Shown here: in pieces, positions 34,961 through 43,813 of the stretch
Layout of the letters: every line of letters begins with the position of its first letter
Position numbering within the stretch: position 1 is the stretch's first letter
Assembly: GCA_035687245.1 (NCBI GenBank)
Contig: DASRYH010000042.1
Span: 62,001-126,000, forward strand
Source of the DNA: DASRYH01 sp035687245
Lineage (GTDB): Bacteria; Actinomycetota; Coriobacteriia; Anaerosomatales; PHET01
DNA length: 64,000 bases
Reading direction: 5' to 3'
Position numbers and translations under genes: made by a program
Notes under the pieces: model-generated
The model's database searches: none
The model's input: the letters and a program-made list of their open reading frames with translations, nothing else
What the model was told of the DNA's origin: nothing

Positions 34961-35545
34961 ATGAGCGAAACAGCACGAAATGCAGAGGGACGGCCGACTA
35001 ACCGGGATCTGGCCATCGTCGTGGTGGTCTGTCTGGTCATGCTTGCCGCCGTCGTGACCTATCTCGTGACTTCGAACAGCACGAGTGAGATTCGCCAGCA
35101 GAGTGCCGTGGCGCGCGAGGCCTTCACTTCAGGAAACCTTGAAGTGGCGCTGAAGTCCGCCGAAGCAGCTGTGAAAGCGGGCGCAGACGACACGGCGACG
35201 CTCAACCTGCTTGGCCAGGCGAGGGAAGCCAAGGGTGACCTCAGCGGCGCCGAAAGGGCATTTGGCGAGTCCTTGCGCCGTGATCCGAATCAGCCGCTCG
35301 TCCTGCACGAGCTTGCGGTTATTGCCGTTTCGCGCGACGATTTGGATTCGGCGGAGTCGAGTCTGCGAAAGGCCCTCGCCGATGACGAGAAGCTAGCGGG
35401 TTCCCGCTTGCTTCTCGCCGACGTGCTCGCGAAGAAGGGACGCTCGGACGAAGCCCGGGCGCAATACGAAGCCGTCCTCGAGGCGGCGCCGCATGGCGTG
35501 GACCTGAACACCGTGCGAGCCAAGCTCGAGGCGCTGCCGCGATAG
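34961..35545 (+). CDS. Membrane-anchored TPR protein
   Basis: A 194-residue protein with one membrane helix (about residues 18-40, LAIVVVVCLVMLAAVVTYLV) and three to four TPR-like helix pairs outside (EVALKSAEAAVKAGADD, GAERAFGESLRRDPNQP, AESSLRKALADDEKLAG, EARAQYEAVLEAAPHG). GAGG lies before ATG 34961. It stops seven bases before the giant exported multihaem gene, whose ribosome site overlaps that gap. TPR proteins often assist cytochrome c maturation or assembly of large complexes, so a chaperone or scaffold role for the neighbour is reasonable. In the 210-base spacer upstream there is an AGGCAC/GTGCCT inverted repeat (34896-34930). Confidence 0.75.
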   Translation: MSETARNAEGRPTNRDLAIVVVVCLVMLAAVVTYLVTSNSTSEIRQQSAVAREAFTSGNLEVALKSAEAAVKAGADDTATLNLLGQAREAKGDLSGAERAFGESLRRDPNQPLVLHELAVIAVSRDDLDSAESSLRKALADDEKLAGSRLLLADVLAKKGRSDEARAQYEAVLEAAPHGVDLNTVRAKLEALPR

Positions 35546-35552
35546 GAGAGAT

Positions 35553-38500
35553 TTGACCCGCCGTCCCTCGATGGCGGCGCGTGCGATCCTGCTGTGCGTG
35601 CTCGCCTTCTTGCTGGTCATAGCCAACTCACCGATCTCGGCGATGGCGTACCTCTCCACTGCCCCAGCTGGTGACAGAACCTGGTATTGGCAGAATCCCG
35701 AGCCGCAAGGCAACCAGCTCCTCGACGCATCTTTCGTGTCGCCCAGCGTTGGTTGGGCGGTCGGCCAGTCGGGCACGCTGCTCATGACAGACAGCGGGGG
35801 TGTGGTGTGGGAAGCGCAAGACTCCGGAACCGCGTCTGACCTTCGCGGAGTCAGCTTCGTCGATGCGCTGAACGGCTGGGCGGTCGGCGGCAACGGCGTC
35901 ATCGTGCACACCACCGACGGCGGCATCACGTGGAGTGCGCAGACATCGGGCACTACCACTCCTCTACGCGCGGTGGACTTCTTTGACGCCAACAATGGTG
36001 TGGCAGTTGGCACCGGCGGCCGGATCATCAGGACCGCAGACGGCGGCGCCACATGGACTACGGGCAACTCGAACACCGGTGAGATCCTCTACGGTGTCTC
36101 GATGGCGAGCGCCTCGACCGGCTGGGCAGTCGGAGCGTCCGGGACGATCTGCAAGACCACCAACGGCGGTGCCACCTGGACCATCCAGAAGGCATCTACC
36201 TCGCTCGTCCTGAGTTCGATCTACGCGATCGACACGAACACGGCTCTGCTTGTCGGCGCGTCGGGAACCGTTGCTCGTACCACCAACGGCGGCACGAGCT
36301 GGACAAAGCCCTCGCCTGGAACGACGGTCGCCCTCTACGACATCAGCTTCGCTTCGGCCACCGATGGGTGGCTCGTCGGCACTGGCGGAGCGATTTCGCA
36401 CACCACCGACGGCGGCGTCACCTGGACCTCACAGAACTCCGGCACGGCCACACTGCGGGCGGTTGCAGCCGGTTCGAGCACGAGCGCGCACGCCTTCGGC
36501 GACTTCGGCACGAGCCTTCGCACGAATGACGGCGGCTCGACATGGCAGTCGGACGCGGGCGGAACCGCGGGGTCGATGTACTCGGTCGACTTCGTCGATC
36601 TCTCGAACGGCTGGGCAGTCGGCGATGGCGGCGCGCTCATGCGCAGCACCGACGGCGGCGACTCATGGGAGACGCTGTCGGCAGGCAAGATCGCGCTGCG
36701 CGGCGTCGACTTCATCGACCTTGCGAACGGCATCGCCGTGGGTGACGGCGGCCGGATCGTCACGACGGCCAACGGCGGTACGACGTGGACGACGCGTACC
36801 TCGGGCACGACGCAGAACCTTCGTTCCGTCTGCTATGCGAACTCGACGACCGCTTGGGCCGTCGGTGAGACCGGCGCGATTCTGAGGACTATGGACGGCG
36901 GCGTCACCTGGACGACGCAGACCTCCGGGACCAACGCCATCCTCTACTCGGTCGACGCGCTGAGCGACACCGACGTGTGGGTCGCAGGCCAGCAGGGTGT
37001 GGTCAAACACACCACCAGCGGCGGCTCGACATGGACGACCGTCGATCCGGGTACCAACCGCACCTTCCGCTGCGTTGAAGCGGTGGATGCGAGCCACGTC
37101 TATCTCGCGGGGGCATCGGGCACGCTTCGCTACACCGCCAACGGGGGCGTGAGCTGGACGGCGCAGGCACCGGGTGTCTCGACAGACATCTACGCAGTCG
37201 GTTTCGGAACCGCGCAGGCGGGCTGGTTCGTCGGCGCCGACGGCGTGGTCGGTTACACGACCAATGGCGGCACGAGCTGGACTCCGCAGCAGTCGGGTAC
37301 CAAGAACAGCCTCTACGACATCCACTCCGCCGACGCCTCGACTGCGTGGGCGGTCGGCGCGAACGCGACGGTGCGTCACACCAACGACGCAGGCACCTCC
37401 TGGCAGTCGCTGAGCTACGGGACTGTCGAGAATCTCAACGACATCACCTTCACCGACGCACTCAATGGTTGGGCGGTGGGTGCAAACGGCATGGTGCGCC
37501 ACACGCACGACGGCGGCCTCACGTGGCGGACGCTCTCGGCGGCCATCTCCAACGCCCTGTACGCGGTCGCGTTCACGTCGGATTCGGCGGGCGTGATTGT
37601 GGGACAGGCTGGCTCAATCAAGACGACCAGCGACGGCGGCGTGACGTGGACGACGCGTTCTTCGGGCGTCTCGCAGACGCTGCGCGACGTCGCTTTCTGG
37701 GACGCTTCCAACGGCATCGCCGTAGGCGACACTGGCCGAATCCTGACGACCGGCAACGGCGGCGCGACATGGTCGAGCCGCAACTCCGGCACGAACGTGA
37801 ACCTGAAGTCGGTATCCGTGCTCGATTCGACGCACGCGTGGGTTGTTGGCGACGGAGGCAGACTGCTCTTCAGCGCTAACGGCGGCCAGACGTGGGCGAC
37901 GCGGCCCTCGGGCGTCTCGGTCAACCTCACTGGCGTGAAGTTCGTTTCGGCGACCACGGGCTGGTTCGTCGGCACCTCCGGCACCGTTCGTACGACGTCT
38001 AACGGCGGTTCGAGCTGGACCGCGCAGACGTCTGGCACGACCCGCAACCTCACGAGTGTGAGCGCGCTCGACGCGAACCGTGTGTGGGCGGCTGGCTTGG
38101 CCGGTACGATTCTCAAGTCCTCCGACGGCGGTGCCACGTGGACCAATCGCCCGACTGGCCTCAGCACCGACGTGAACTCGATCAACGTGCTGAGCGCGAC
38201 TTCGGGTTGGGCGGTCGGCACGGGTGGCACAACAGTCAGCACTGCGGCCGGCGCCGCGCCGGTCACAACGGCGTTCCTCGACCCGAACGCGGCCGATGGC
38301 ATAGACGACTGGTACGTCTCGCCTGTGACGCTCACGCTCCAGCGAGATGTTCCGGGTGTGACCCGCTACAGCGTCGCATCGGGGATCGGCCCGTGGTCCA
38401 CCTACGCCGGGCCCGTGACTCTCGCCGACGGCTATCACACCGTGTGGTACTACTCCGCGGACACCGCAGGCACGGTCGAGTCGGCGAAGAGCATCTCGTT

Positions 38501-41204
38501 CAAGGTGGACACAACCGCCCCGACGGCCCCGACTGTCGGCGCTACGCCGACGGGCTCGACGACGGCCGACGTTACCTTCTCGGCTTCAAGCGACGCGGGC
38601 TCCGGTTTCGCCTACTACGACGTGCTCGTCAACGGCAGCCGCGCTACTACCACGACTGCCAATACCGTTTCGCTGACAGATCTCACCCCGGCCACCGTCT
38701 ACGCGGTCTCTGTGGTCGCGGTCGACGCGGCGGGAAACCGCTCGCTCGCCGGCGATGCGCCGCTGTTCACCACGCAGGCCCTCGAAACATCGCCGTTCAA
38801 GACCGAGGTGGTCGTCGATCCGGCGCTGCCCGATGGCTCTAACGACTGGTACCAGCACGCGCCCACCATCACGCTGAGTTCGGACCCGGCTGCGCTCGTC
38901 CACTACTCGTGGGATTCGGCTGCCGGCCCGTGGAGCGACTACGCCTCGGCACTGACGGCTTCAGCGGGCGAGAGCACCTTCTCCTACTACGCAAGCGACA
39001 GCGCAATCCCGCCTGTGCGCCTCGACGAGACCGTCAGAAGCCTCACGTTCAAGGTCGACGAGCAGGCACCTTCGGCACCGGGCAACCTCGTCGGCTACGC
39101 GCCCTCGGCACGGACCGCCCAGCTCGTGTGGGACAACGTCTACGACGCCACGAGCGGGACCGACCAGTATCACGTCTACCAGCTCACTGGCAGCGACTGG
39201 ACGATGGTGGGCTCTTCGAGTGAGGCATCGATCACGATCGGTGGTCTGGACGCTTCGGCAAGCCACACGTTCCGCGTCACCGCAATCGACCTTGCCGGCA
39301 ATGAGTCGGTGCCCAGCGAAAGTGCCGCCGTCACTGACCTGTCGTCGTCGCCGGCCGATCCGCCGCAGCTCGTCGCCGCGCGTGCCGTCAGCGGCAATGC
39401 GGTCTACGTGAGCTGGTCTGAGGCCAGCCAGACGGTCGGGCCTGTCACCTATCACGTCTGGCGCTCTGAAGACAGCGACCCCTACGTTCACATCGCCGCC
39501 GTCGACGGTGCGCTCCACCGCAGCTTCGTCGACGACCAGGCATCGTCTTCGCATGACTACGTCTACGAGATCTCGGTCGAGGACAGTCGGGGCGAGGGCG
39601 TCAGAAGCGCGCCGTCGGTCACCGACCTCGACGCGCCTGCCGCGCACACCTACCCTCCGAGCGCTCCCGGCGCGCTGAAGGCGACGGCTCTGCCCGACGG
39701 CACCGTATCGCTGGAGTGGACAGCCGCTCACGTGCCGAATCTGACGGGCTACGTGGTGTTGCGTGCCCTGAGTCAGGGCGGCGAGGCAACCACGCTCACT
39801 GCCGATCCTGTCGCGACCACCGCTTACGTAGACGCGTCCACCGCAGGCCGACCCTTCGCCCGCTACTGGTACCGTGTCGCGTCCGTTGACGACAAGGGCG
39901 AAGTCGGCGCGCCCACCATCGATGCCTACGTGCGCACACTGGGCGTCTCGGGCACGGCCGCGCCGCACGCGACCTTCGCGCAGCCCGACAGCGACAACTG
40001 CAACAAGTGCCACAGCCTGCACGGCTCCAAGAAGTCGAACCACCTGCTCGCGCAGGAGAGTGCGACGGCGCTGTGCGACACGTGTCATGACGGTACTGGT
40101 GCTGCGCTCTCGATCGTCAACGACATCCCGCAGGATGGCACTGGCTCGTCTCACGGCATGGGGACGCGCGCCGACCCGGGTGCGACGCTGTGCACCGACT
40201 GCCACAACCCGCACTTCGCTGGCGCGGCGTCGAACATGAACAACCTGCTCGCGTCCAAGGAGACCACGAGCGGCGTCGACTTCTGCTACTCGTGTCACGG
40301 CGAGAACTCCACGCTCCCCGGTGGAGACATGCGCTCGTTCCAGCAGACGGGGCACGAGAAGGGCATCGTCGCGCCGAACGGAATGTCGAGCATCACGTGC
40401 GCCGCGTGCCACCAGAGCCACGGTTCGGCCGCGAAGTCCCTGCTGACCGAGAACGCCGACTACACCACCTGCCTGCAGTGTCACAGCGCATCGGGCAACA
40501 ACCCTGATGCGCCCGACAAGCAGTACCTGCTCGACATGAGTGCGGACTCCAGTGCACACCTGCCGCTGCTGGGTAGCGATCAGAGTGCGACCGGCGCCCG
40601 GCTCTCCTGCGTGAACTGCCACAACCCGCACCGGACGACGCCCCAGGACAAGGTCATCGATCCGTACTCGCCCAACACTGTCTGGACGGGCAGCCGAATC
40701 GACTTCTGCCTGAGCTGTCACAAGGGTGATCCGCTGCCCAATGCAAGCGACATCGGCACCAGCGTGCCGGAGCCCTTGGGCGCCGGCGGCGCTACCACTC
40801 TGCCGGACATCGCGCGTTCTTATCTCGCCACTGACAGCGCGGAGACGACGCTCAGCCCGCACGGCGTTGGTGACAGCAGCTACGACCTGGACGGCACGCC
40901 TGAGCGGTACGTGCGTGACTCGATGGGCTACCAGGTCGGTGACGTTCTGACCTGCGAGACCTGCCACGAGCAGCACGGCGGCGCGAACGCATTTGCGCTG
41001 CGTGGCAGTATCAGCTCGAAGGACGGCTCGATCGTCCAGCGCGGCCTGCTCGTCATCAAGCTGCCGAACGACGAGGGCTACGACATGCGCTTCTTCTGTT
41101 CGGCATGCCACGTCATGAAGGCCTCGGAGCACCCGACGGGTCCGCTGAGCGCGCAGCCCATGGACTGCACGGGCTGCCACAGCCACGGGCACGGGCGCCT
41201 CTAG
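35553..41204 (+). CDS. Giant exported YCF48-repeat, FN3 and undecahaem cytochrome protein
   Basis: An 1883-residue secreted protein. Residues 1-30 are a signal peptide (AILLCVLAFLLVIANSPISAMA). About residues 50-905 carry twenty tandem YCF48/BNR-like repeats of some 42 residues, each with a GWAVG-type strand and a T-x-x-G-G-x-x-W turn, predicting one or more beta propellers. Two domains starting with a DGxxDWY segment follow (about 910-995 and 1088-1170), interleaved with three FN3-like domains to about 1470. The last 400 residues hold eleven CxxCH haem c sites, mostly in the doubled NPH/QSH style of multihaem cytochromes. AGGAGAG precedes TTG 35553. It probably works outside the membrane as an electron conduit tethered by the adhesive repeats. 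A TPR protein precedes it. Confidence 0.85.
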   Translation: MTRRPSMAARAILLCVLAFLLVIANSPISAMAYLSTAPAGDRTWYWQNPEPQGNQLLDASFVSPSVGWAVGQSGTLLMTDSGGVVWEAQDSGTASDLRGVSFVDALNGWAVGGNGVIVHTTDGGITWSAQTSGTTTPLRAVDFFDANNGVAVGTGGRIIRTADGGATWTTGNSNTGEILYGVSMASASTGWAVGASGTICKTTNGGATWTIQKASTSLVLSSIYAIDTNTALLVGASGTVARTTNGGTSWTKPSPGTTVALYDISFASATDGWLVGTGGAISHTTDGGVTWTSQNSGTATLRAVAAGSSTSAHAFGDFGTSLRTNDGGSTWQSDAGGTAGSMYSVDFVDLSNGWAVGDGGALMRSTDGGDSWETLSAGKIALRGVDFIDLANGIAVGDGGRIVTTANGGTTWTTRTSGTTQNLRSVCYANSTTAWAVGETGAILRTMDGGVTWTTQTSGTNAILYSVDALSDTDVWVAGQQGVVKHTTSGGSTWTTVDPGTNRTFRCVEAVDASHVYLAGASGTLRYTANGGVSWTAQAPGVSTDIYAVGFGTAQAGWFVGADGVVGYTTNGGTSWTPQQSGTKNSLYDIHSADASTAWAVGANATVRHTNDAGTSWQSLSYGTVENLNDITFTDALNGWAVGANGMVRHTHDGGLTWRTLSAAISNALYAVAFTSDSAGVIVGQAGSIKTTSDGGVTWTTRSSGVSQTLRDVAFWDASNGIAVGDTGRILTTGNGGATWSSRNSGTNVNLKSVSVLDSTHAWVVGDGGRLLFSANGGQTWATRPSGVSVNLTGVKFVSATTGWFVGTSGTVRTTSNGGSSWTAQTSGTTRNLTSVSALDANRVWAAGLAGTILKSSDGGATWTNRPTGLSTDVNSINVLSATSGWAVGTGGTTVSTAAGAAPVTTAFLDPNAADGIDDWYVSPVTLTLQRDVPGVTRYSVASGIGPWSTYAGPVTLADGYHTVWYYSADTAGTVESAKSISFKVDTTAPTAPTVGATPTGSTTADVTFSASSDAGSGFAYYDVLVNGSRATTTTANTVSLTDLTPATVYAVSVVAVDAAGNRSLAGDAPLFTTQALETSPFKTEVVVDPALPDGSNDWYQHAPTITLSSDPAALVHYSWDSAAGPWSDYASALTASAGESTFSYYASDSAIPPVRLDETVRSLTFKVDEQAPSAPGNLVGYAPSARTAQLVWDNVYDATSGTDQYHVYQLTGSDWTMVGSSSEASITIGGLDASASHTFRVTAIDLAGNESVPSESAAVTDLSSSPADPPQLVAARAVSGNAVYVSWSEASQTVGPVTYHVWRSEDSDPYVHIAAVDGALHRSFVDDQASSSHDYVYEISVEDSRGEGVRSAPSVTDLDAPAAHTYPPSAPGALKATALPDGTVSLEWTAAHVPNLTGYVVLRALSQGGEATTLTADPVATTAYVDASTAGRPFARYWYRVASVDDKGEVGAPTIDAYVRTLGVSGTAAPHATFAQPDSDNCNKCHSLHGSKKSNHLLAQESATALCDTCHDGTGAALSIVNDIPQDGTGSSHGMGTRADPGATLCTDCHNPHFAGAASNMNNLLASKETTSGVDFCYSCHGENSTLPGGDMRSFQQTGHEKGIVAPNGMSSITCAACHQSHGSAAKSLLTENADYTTCLQCHSASGNNPDAPDKQYLLDMSADSSAHLPLLGSDQSATGARLSCVNCHNPHRTTPQDKVIDPYSPNTVWTGSRIDFCLSCHKGDPLPNASDIGTSVPEPLGAGGATTLPDIARSYLATDSAETTLSPHGVGDSSYDLDGTPERYVRDSMGYQVGDVLTCETCHEQHGGANAFALRGSISSKDGSIVQRGLLVIKLPNDEGYDMRFFCSACHVMKASEHPTGPLSAQPMDCTGCHSHGHGRL
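35700..38255 (+). repeat. Tandem array of about 126-base YCF48 coding repeats
   Basis: Twenty in-frame copies plus a partial one encode the beta-propeller repeats of the giant protein. Recurring DNA words such as GACGGCGGC before a tryptophan codon mark each unit. Array length could vary between strains by slippage or recombination. Confidence 0.85.
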
Positions 41205-41220
41205 CGCGAAAGGGAAGCCG

Positions 41221-41892
41221 ATGGCCGTAGGCGTTCTGACCATCGCATACGCCGCCTACACCGTCGTGATGCTCGCGCTTGCAGTGTGGGCGTTCTCCCT
41301 GTTCTGGCGCCGACGCTCTATCGCGTCGTTCACGGTTGCGCTGCCGATCGCGCTGCTCGTGTGGGACAACGGCATCGTCGCGATCGGCTCGCTTCTCGGG
41401 CCGGGCCCTCTGCTTGAGGCGCTGTCGTGGCCGCGTTTCGTGGGTCACGCGGTGTTCACGCCCATCTGGATCGTGACCGCCTTCGAGTACGCTCGTCGCG
41501 CTGGCGCTCCACGCCTGCAGGGCATGGCCAGCAAGGCTGCCGAATGGGTGCTCTACGCCGCGATGGTCGCGCTCGGCGTCCTCCGCTCGGTCATCCTCCT
41601 CAGGATGGTCGTCGAGCGCCAAGCCGAGCTCGTCTACTACACCAACGGTGGGGGCTTTCCGGGGCCGCCGATCCCCGCGCTCGTGATGGTCGTCGTGCTC
41701 ATCGCGTGCGGCTGGTCGGTCTCGCGCCAGACCGGGTGGCGCTGGATGCTCTTCGGCGGCGTCGTCATGTTCGTGGCGGCGGCCGTGCCCACCTCGATGG
41801 TCGGCTTCTGGCTCTCCAACACCGGCGAGGTCGTGCTCTCGGCTGCGCTCGTCGCCACTGAGCGCTTCATGCAGCGGCGCGAATCCGCCTAG
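41221..41892 (+). CDS. Polytopic membrane protein after the multihaem gene
   Basis: A 223-residue protein with about six or seven hydrophobic helices (first at residues 5-27, LTIAYAAYTVVMLALAVWAF). GGGAAG precedes ATG 41221, 16 bases after the giant gene stop, so co-expression is likely. It has no recognised family motif. A similar pairing of a seven-helix protein with haem proteins occurs at 25.4-26.9 kb, and the two membrane proteins may be functionally alike, though I see no strong sequence identity. Its stop shares a CTAG with the convergent lipoprotein gene. Confidence 0.65.
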   Translation: MAVGVLTIAYAAYTVVMLALAVWAFSLFWRRRSIASFTVALPIALLVWDNGIVAIGSLLGPGPLLEALSWPRFVGHAVFTPIWIVTAFEYARRAGAPRLQGMASKAAEWVLYAAMVALGVLRSVILLRMVVERQAELVYYTNGGGFPGPPIPALVMVVVLIACGWSVSRQTGWRWMLFGGVVMFVAAAVPTSMVGFWLSNTGEVVLSAALVATERFMQRRESA

Positions 41893-42764
41893 ACGCCAAC
41901 AGCACCGCTCATCAGCCGAAGTATGTTGTCCAGCAGACGCACGTTGTCGGCCTCGTTGATCGCGATGTTGGCGAAGATGGCGTCGTCACCGGTGACGATC
42001 ACGTGTCCCTTGCCCACAGTCGCCGAGCCCACGATGCCAAACGACGCCGTCTCGCTGGGCTCCTGCGAGCCGCTGTTGTCCGCATCGATCCACGTGCCCC
42101 GGCCGCTCTTCACCGGGGTGGAGGCGTTCTTTGAAGACGTCGCTACCGGCCATCCCGAGACGACGAAGACGCGCGAGACGCCTTCGGTGAGATAGCTCTT
42201 CTCGATCTCGTCGGCGACAAAGACGCCCGCGTCCATTCCCGGTACCGGGGCCTCAGACGCCATCACAAACGGCGTGACCGGCAGTCCCCAGTGGGCGGGC
42301 ACAGCGAGCACGGGAAACGGAACGTGGATCGTCAGCAGCAGCGTGCCGCCGCGCTCGATGAAGTCGTTGACCGCGATGTACTCCTCGCGGGTCAGAGGAC
42401 GCATCGGTCCCGCGATCATCAGGCCCGTCGCATTGGCAAGCGTGTCTGCGTTGATCGTCTGCGTGTTCACTCGCACGTCGAAGCCAGCCTGCTTCATGCG
42501 TTCGATGGCGCGCGACTGGCCGAGCTCGGTCGTGTCGTCGGGGCCGAAGATCTCGCCGTGCGCCATGTCGAAGACGAGCACCGCGCCTGGTGCCACCTGC
42601 GGTGCGGCCGGTAGCTCCGCTGTCGGCGGTGACTGTTGCTCCTGTGCCGAAGTAGCGGATTCGCTCGTGCTGGCGCTGTCGCCGGGAGTGGGGGCCTTGC
42701 AGCCTGAGACCGCGAGCGTCAGGCAGAGCAGCGAGGCGAGAAAGAAGCGAGTTTTGGTCGTCAT
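41889..42764 (-). CDS. Lipoprotein with DUF4350/GldG-like domain
   Basis: A 291-residue lipoprotein with a signal and lipobox LAVSGC (Cys22), a Ser/Glu/Pro-rich linker to about residue 58, and a domain beginning VLVFDMAHGEIFGPDD. That start, followed by RAIERMKQAGFDVRVN and FIERGGTLLLTIHVP, is the glutamine-amidotransferase-like fold of DUF4350 and GldG-type proteins, which lack the catalytic Cys and usually act as ligand-binding or scaffold modules. It converges with the membrane protein after the multihaem gene. A role in the envelope is probable; the ligand is unknown. Confidence 0.72.
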   Translation of the reverse strand: MTTKTRFFLASLLCLTLAVSGCKAPTPGDSASTSESATSAQEQQSPPTAELPAAPQVAPGAVLVFDMAHGEIFGPDDTTELGQSRAIERMKQAGFDVRVNTQTINADTLANATGLMIAGPMRPLTREEYIAVNDFIERGGTLLLTIHVPFPVLAVPAHWGLPVTPFVMASEAPVPGMDAGVFVADEIEKSYLTEGVSRVFVVSGWPVATSSKNASTPVKSGRGTWIDADNSGSQEPSETASFGIVGSATVGKGHVIVTGDDAIFANIAINEADNVRLLDNILRLMSGAVGV

Positions 42765-42892
42765 GGAAGCCCTTTGGGGTCTCTGATTGATACTATTGGA
42801 GTAGCAATAGCACTCCCTGCCGAAGGATTGTACGCGCAGCTGGGCATCGCGGACAGCTGATTTGGTTGCCTACGCGACTTCGGCGGAACAAG

Positions 42893-43807
42893 ATGGGGCC
42901 AGAGGTCGCCACGAGAAACGGCTGCACGATGCGCGACATCTTCGAAGAGCTACTCGCACGCGCCGACATCGGTATTGCCGTGCTCGCGCCTAATTGGACG
43001 GTCGAGCGGGCAAGTACCGCCCTCGCGCGCTTGCTCGGCCGTGAACCCGACAGCCTCGCCGCCTTCCCACTGCTCGACGTCATGCCCGTCAGCGACCGCC
43101 TGCACGTGCGCGGACTTCTCTCAGTGCTTGCGAATGACTCGCTAGGCACCGTGCGCGCGGTCGTGCGTGTCGTTCGGCCCGACGGCGCCATCATCGTCCT
43201 CAAATCGGTCTTCACGCGCATCGGCGAAGGCGAGGACGAACGGATCATCGCGCTGCTCTCGGATATCACCGCCGAAGAGGAGGCGCTGGAACAGAAGCGT
43301 CGGCAAGAAGAGCATCTGCTACGCGCCTATGCCGATCTCGTCTACTCAATCACGGGCGGCCGCCTGCTCATCGTCAACGAGTTGGAGCTGCTCGATCAGC
43401 TGGGGAGTCCGGTCTTCGGCCCCGCGCACTTCGACGACGAGATCGGGCCGAGCCGTGTTCGGCATGCCGCGCGAGAAGCGGTCCTCACACTCGATGAGGT
43501 TGTGTGGGACGACGGCTTCGAGCTGGGCTTCGGCGAGTTACTCGTCAACGCGCTCACGCACGCGGGCGGTGGAAGGGCCTCGCTGCACGTCTGTGGCGAC
43601 GTACTCCAAGCCGTCGTGCAAGACGATGGGGCGGGTGTGGACTTCACGACGATCACGAGGGCCGCTCTGGACTCTCCGGACTTGCAGCTGCCGGTCCTGG
43701 GGATCGGCTTCACGCTGATGCTCTCGTTCGCCGACCGCATGCTGATATCGACCGGGCCGACCGGCTCCATGATGGTGCTGGAGAAGGCGTCGCCCGCGCC
43801 CGAGTAG
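42893..43807 (+). CDS. PAS domain protein with C-terminal HATPase (no HisKA)
   Basis: A 304-residue cytoplasmic sensor. An N-terminal PAS domain (about residues 12-125) is followed by a helical linker (EEEALEQKRRQEEHLLRAY) and a GHKL ATPase with N box ELLVNALTHA and the DDGAGVD motif, then GIGFTLMLSFAD. No phospho-acceptor His box is present, so it may be an anti-sigma-type Ser kinase like RsbW/RsbT or a HWE-like kinase whose His box is atypical. The start is uncertain (TTG 42866, ATG 42893, ATG 42929); ribosome sites are weak. It converges with a GGDEF/EAL gene six bases away. Confidence 0.7.
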   Translation: MGPEVATRNGCTMRDIFEELLARADIGIAVLAPNWTVERASTALARLLGREPDSLAAFPLLDVMPVSDRLHVRGLLSVLANDSLGTVRAVVRVVRPDGAIIVLKSVFTRIGEGEDERIIALLSDITAEEEALEQKRRQEEHLLRAYADLVYSITGGRLLIVNELELLDQLGSPVFGPAHFDDEIGPSRVRHAAREAVLTLDEVVWDDGFELGFGELLVNALTHAGGGRASLHVCGDVLQAVVQDDGAGVDFTTITRAALDSPDLQLPVLGIGFTLMLSFADRMLISTGPTGSMMVLEKASPAPE

Positions 43808-43813
43808 CGGGGC

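Noticed and set aside
35700..38255. CRISPR-like periodic repeats
   Set aside because: The period is about 126 bases, in frame, with diverged copies coding for YCF48 repeats.
38961..41243. A 760-codon open frame on the minus strand, opposite the multihaem gene
   Set aside because: Rich in Arg, Ala and Val with no domain; it is the shadow of the high-GC coding strand. The same holds for long frames opposite 5.4-6.5, 14.9-16.4, 22.8-24.7, 28.2-29.9 and 52.4-54.5 kb.
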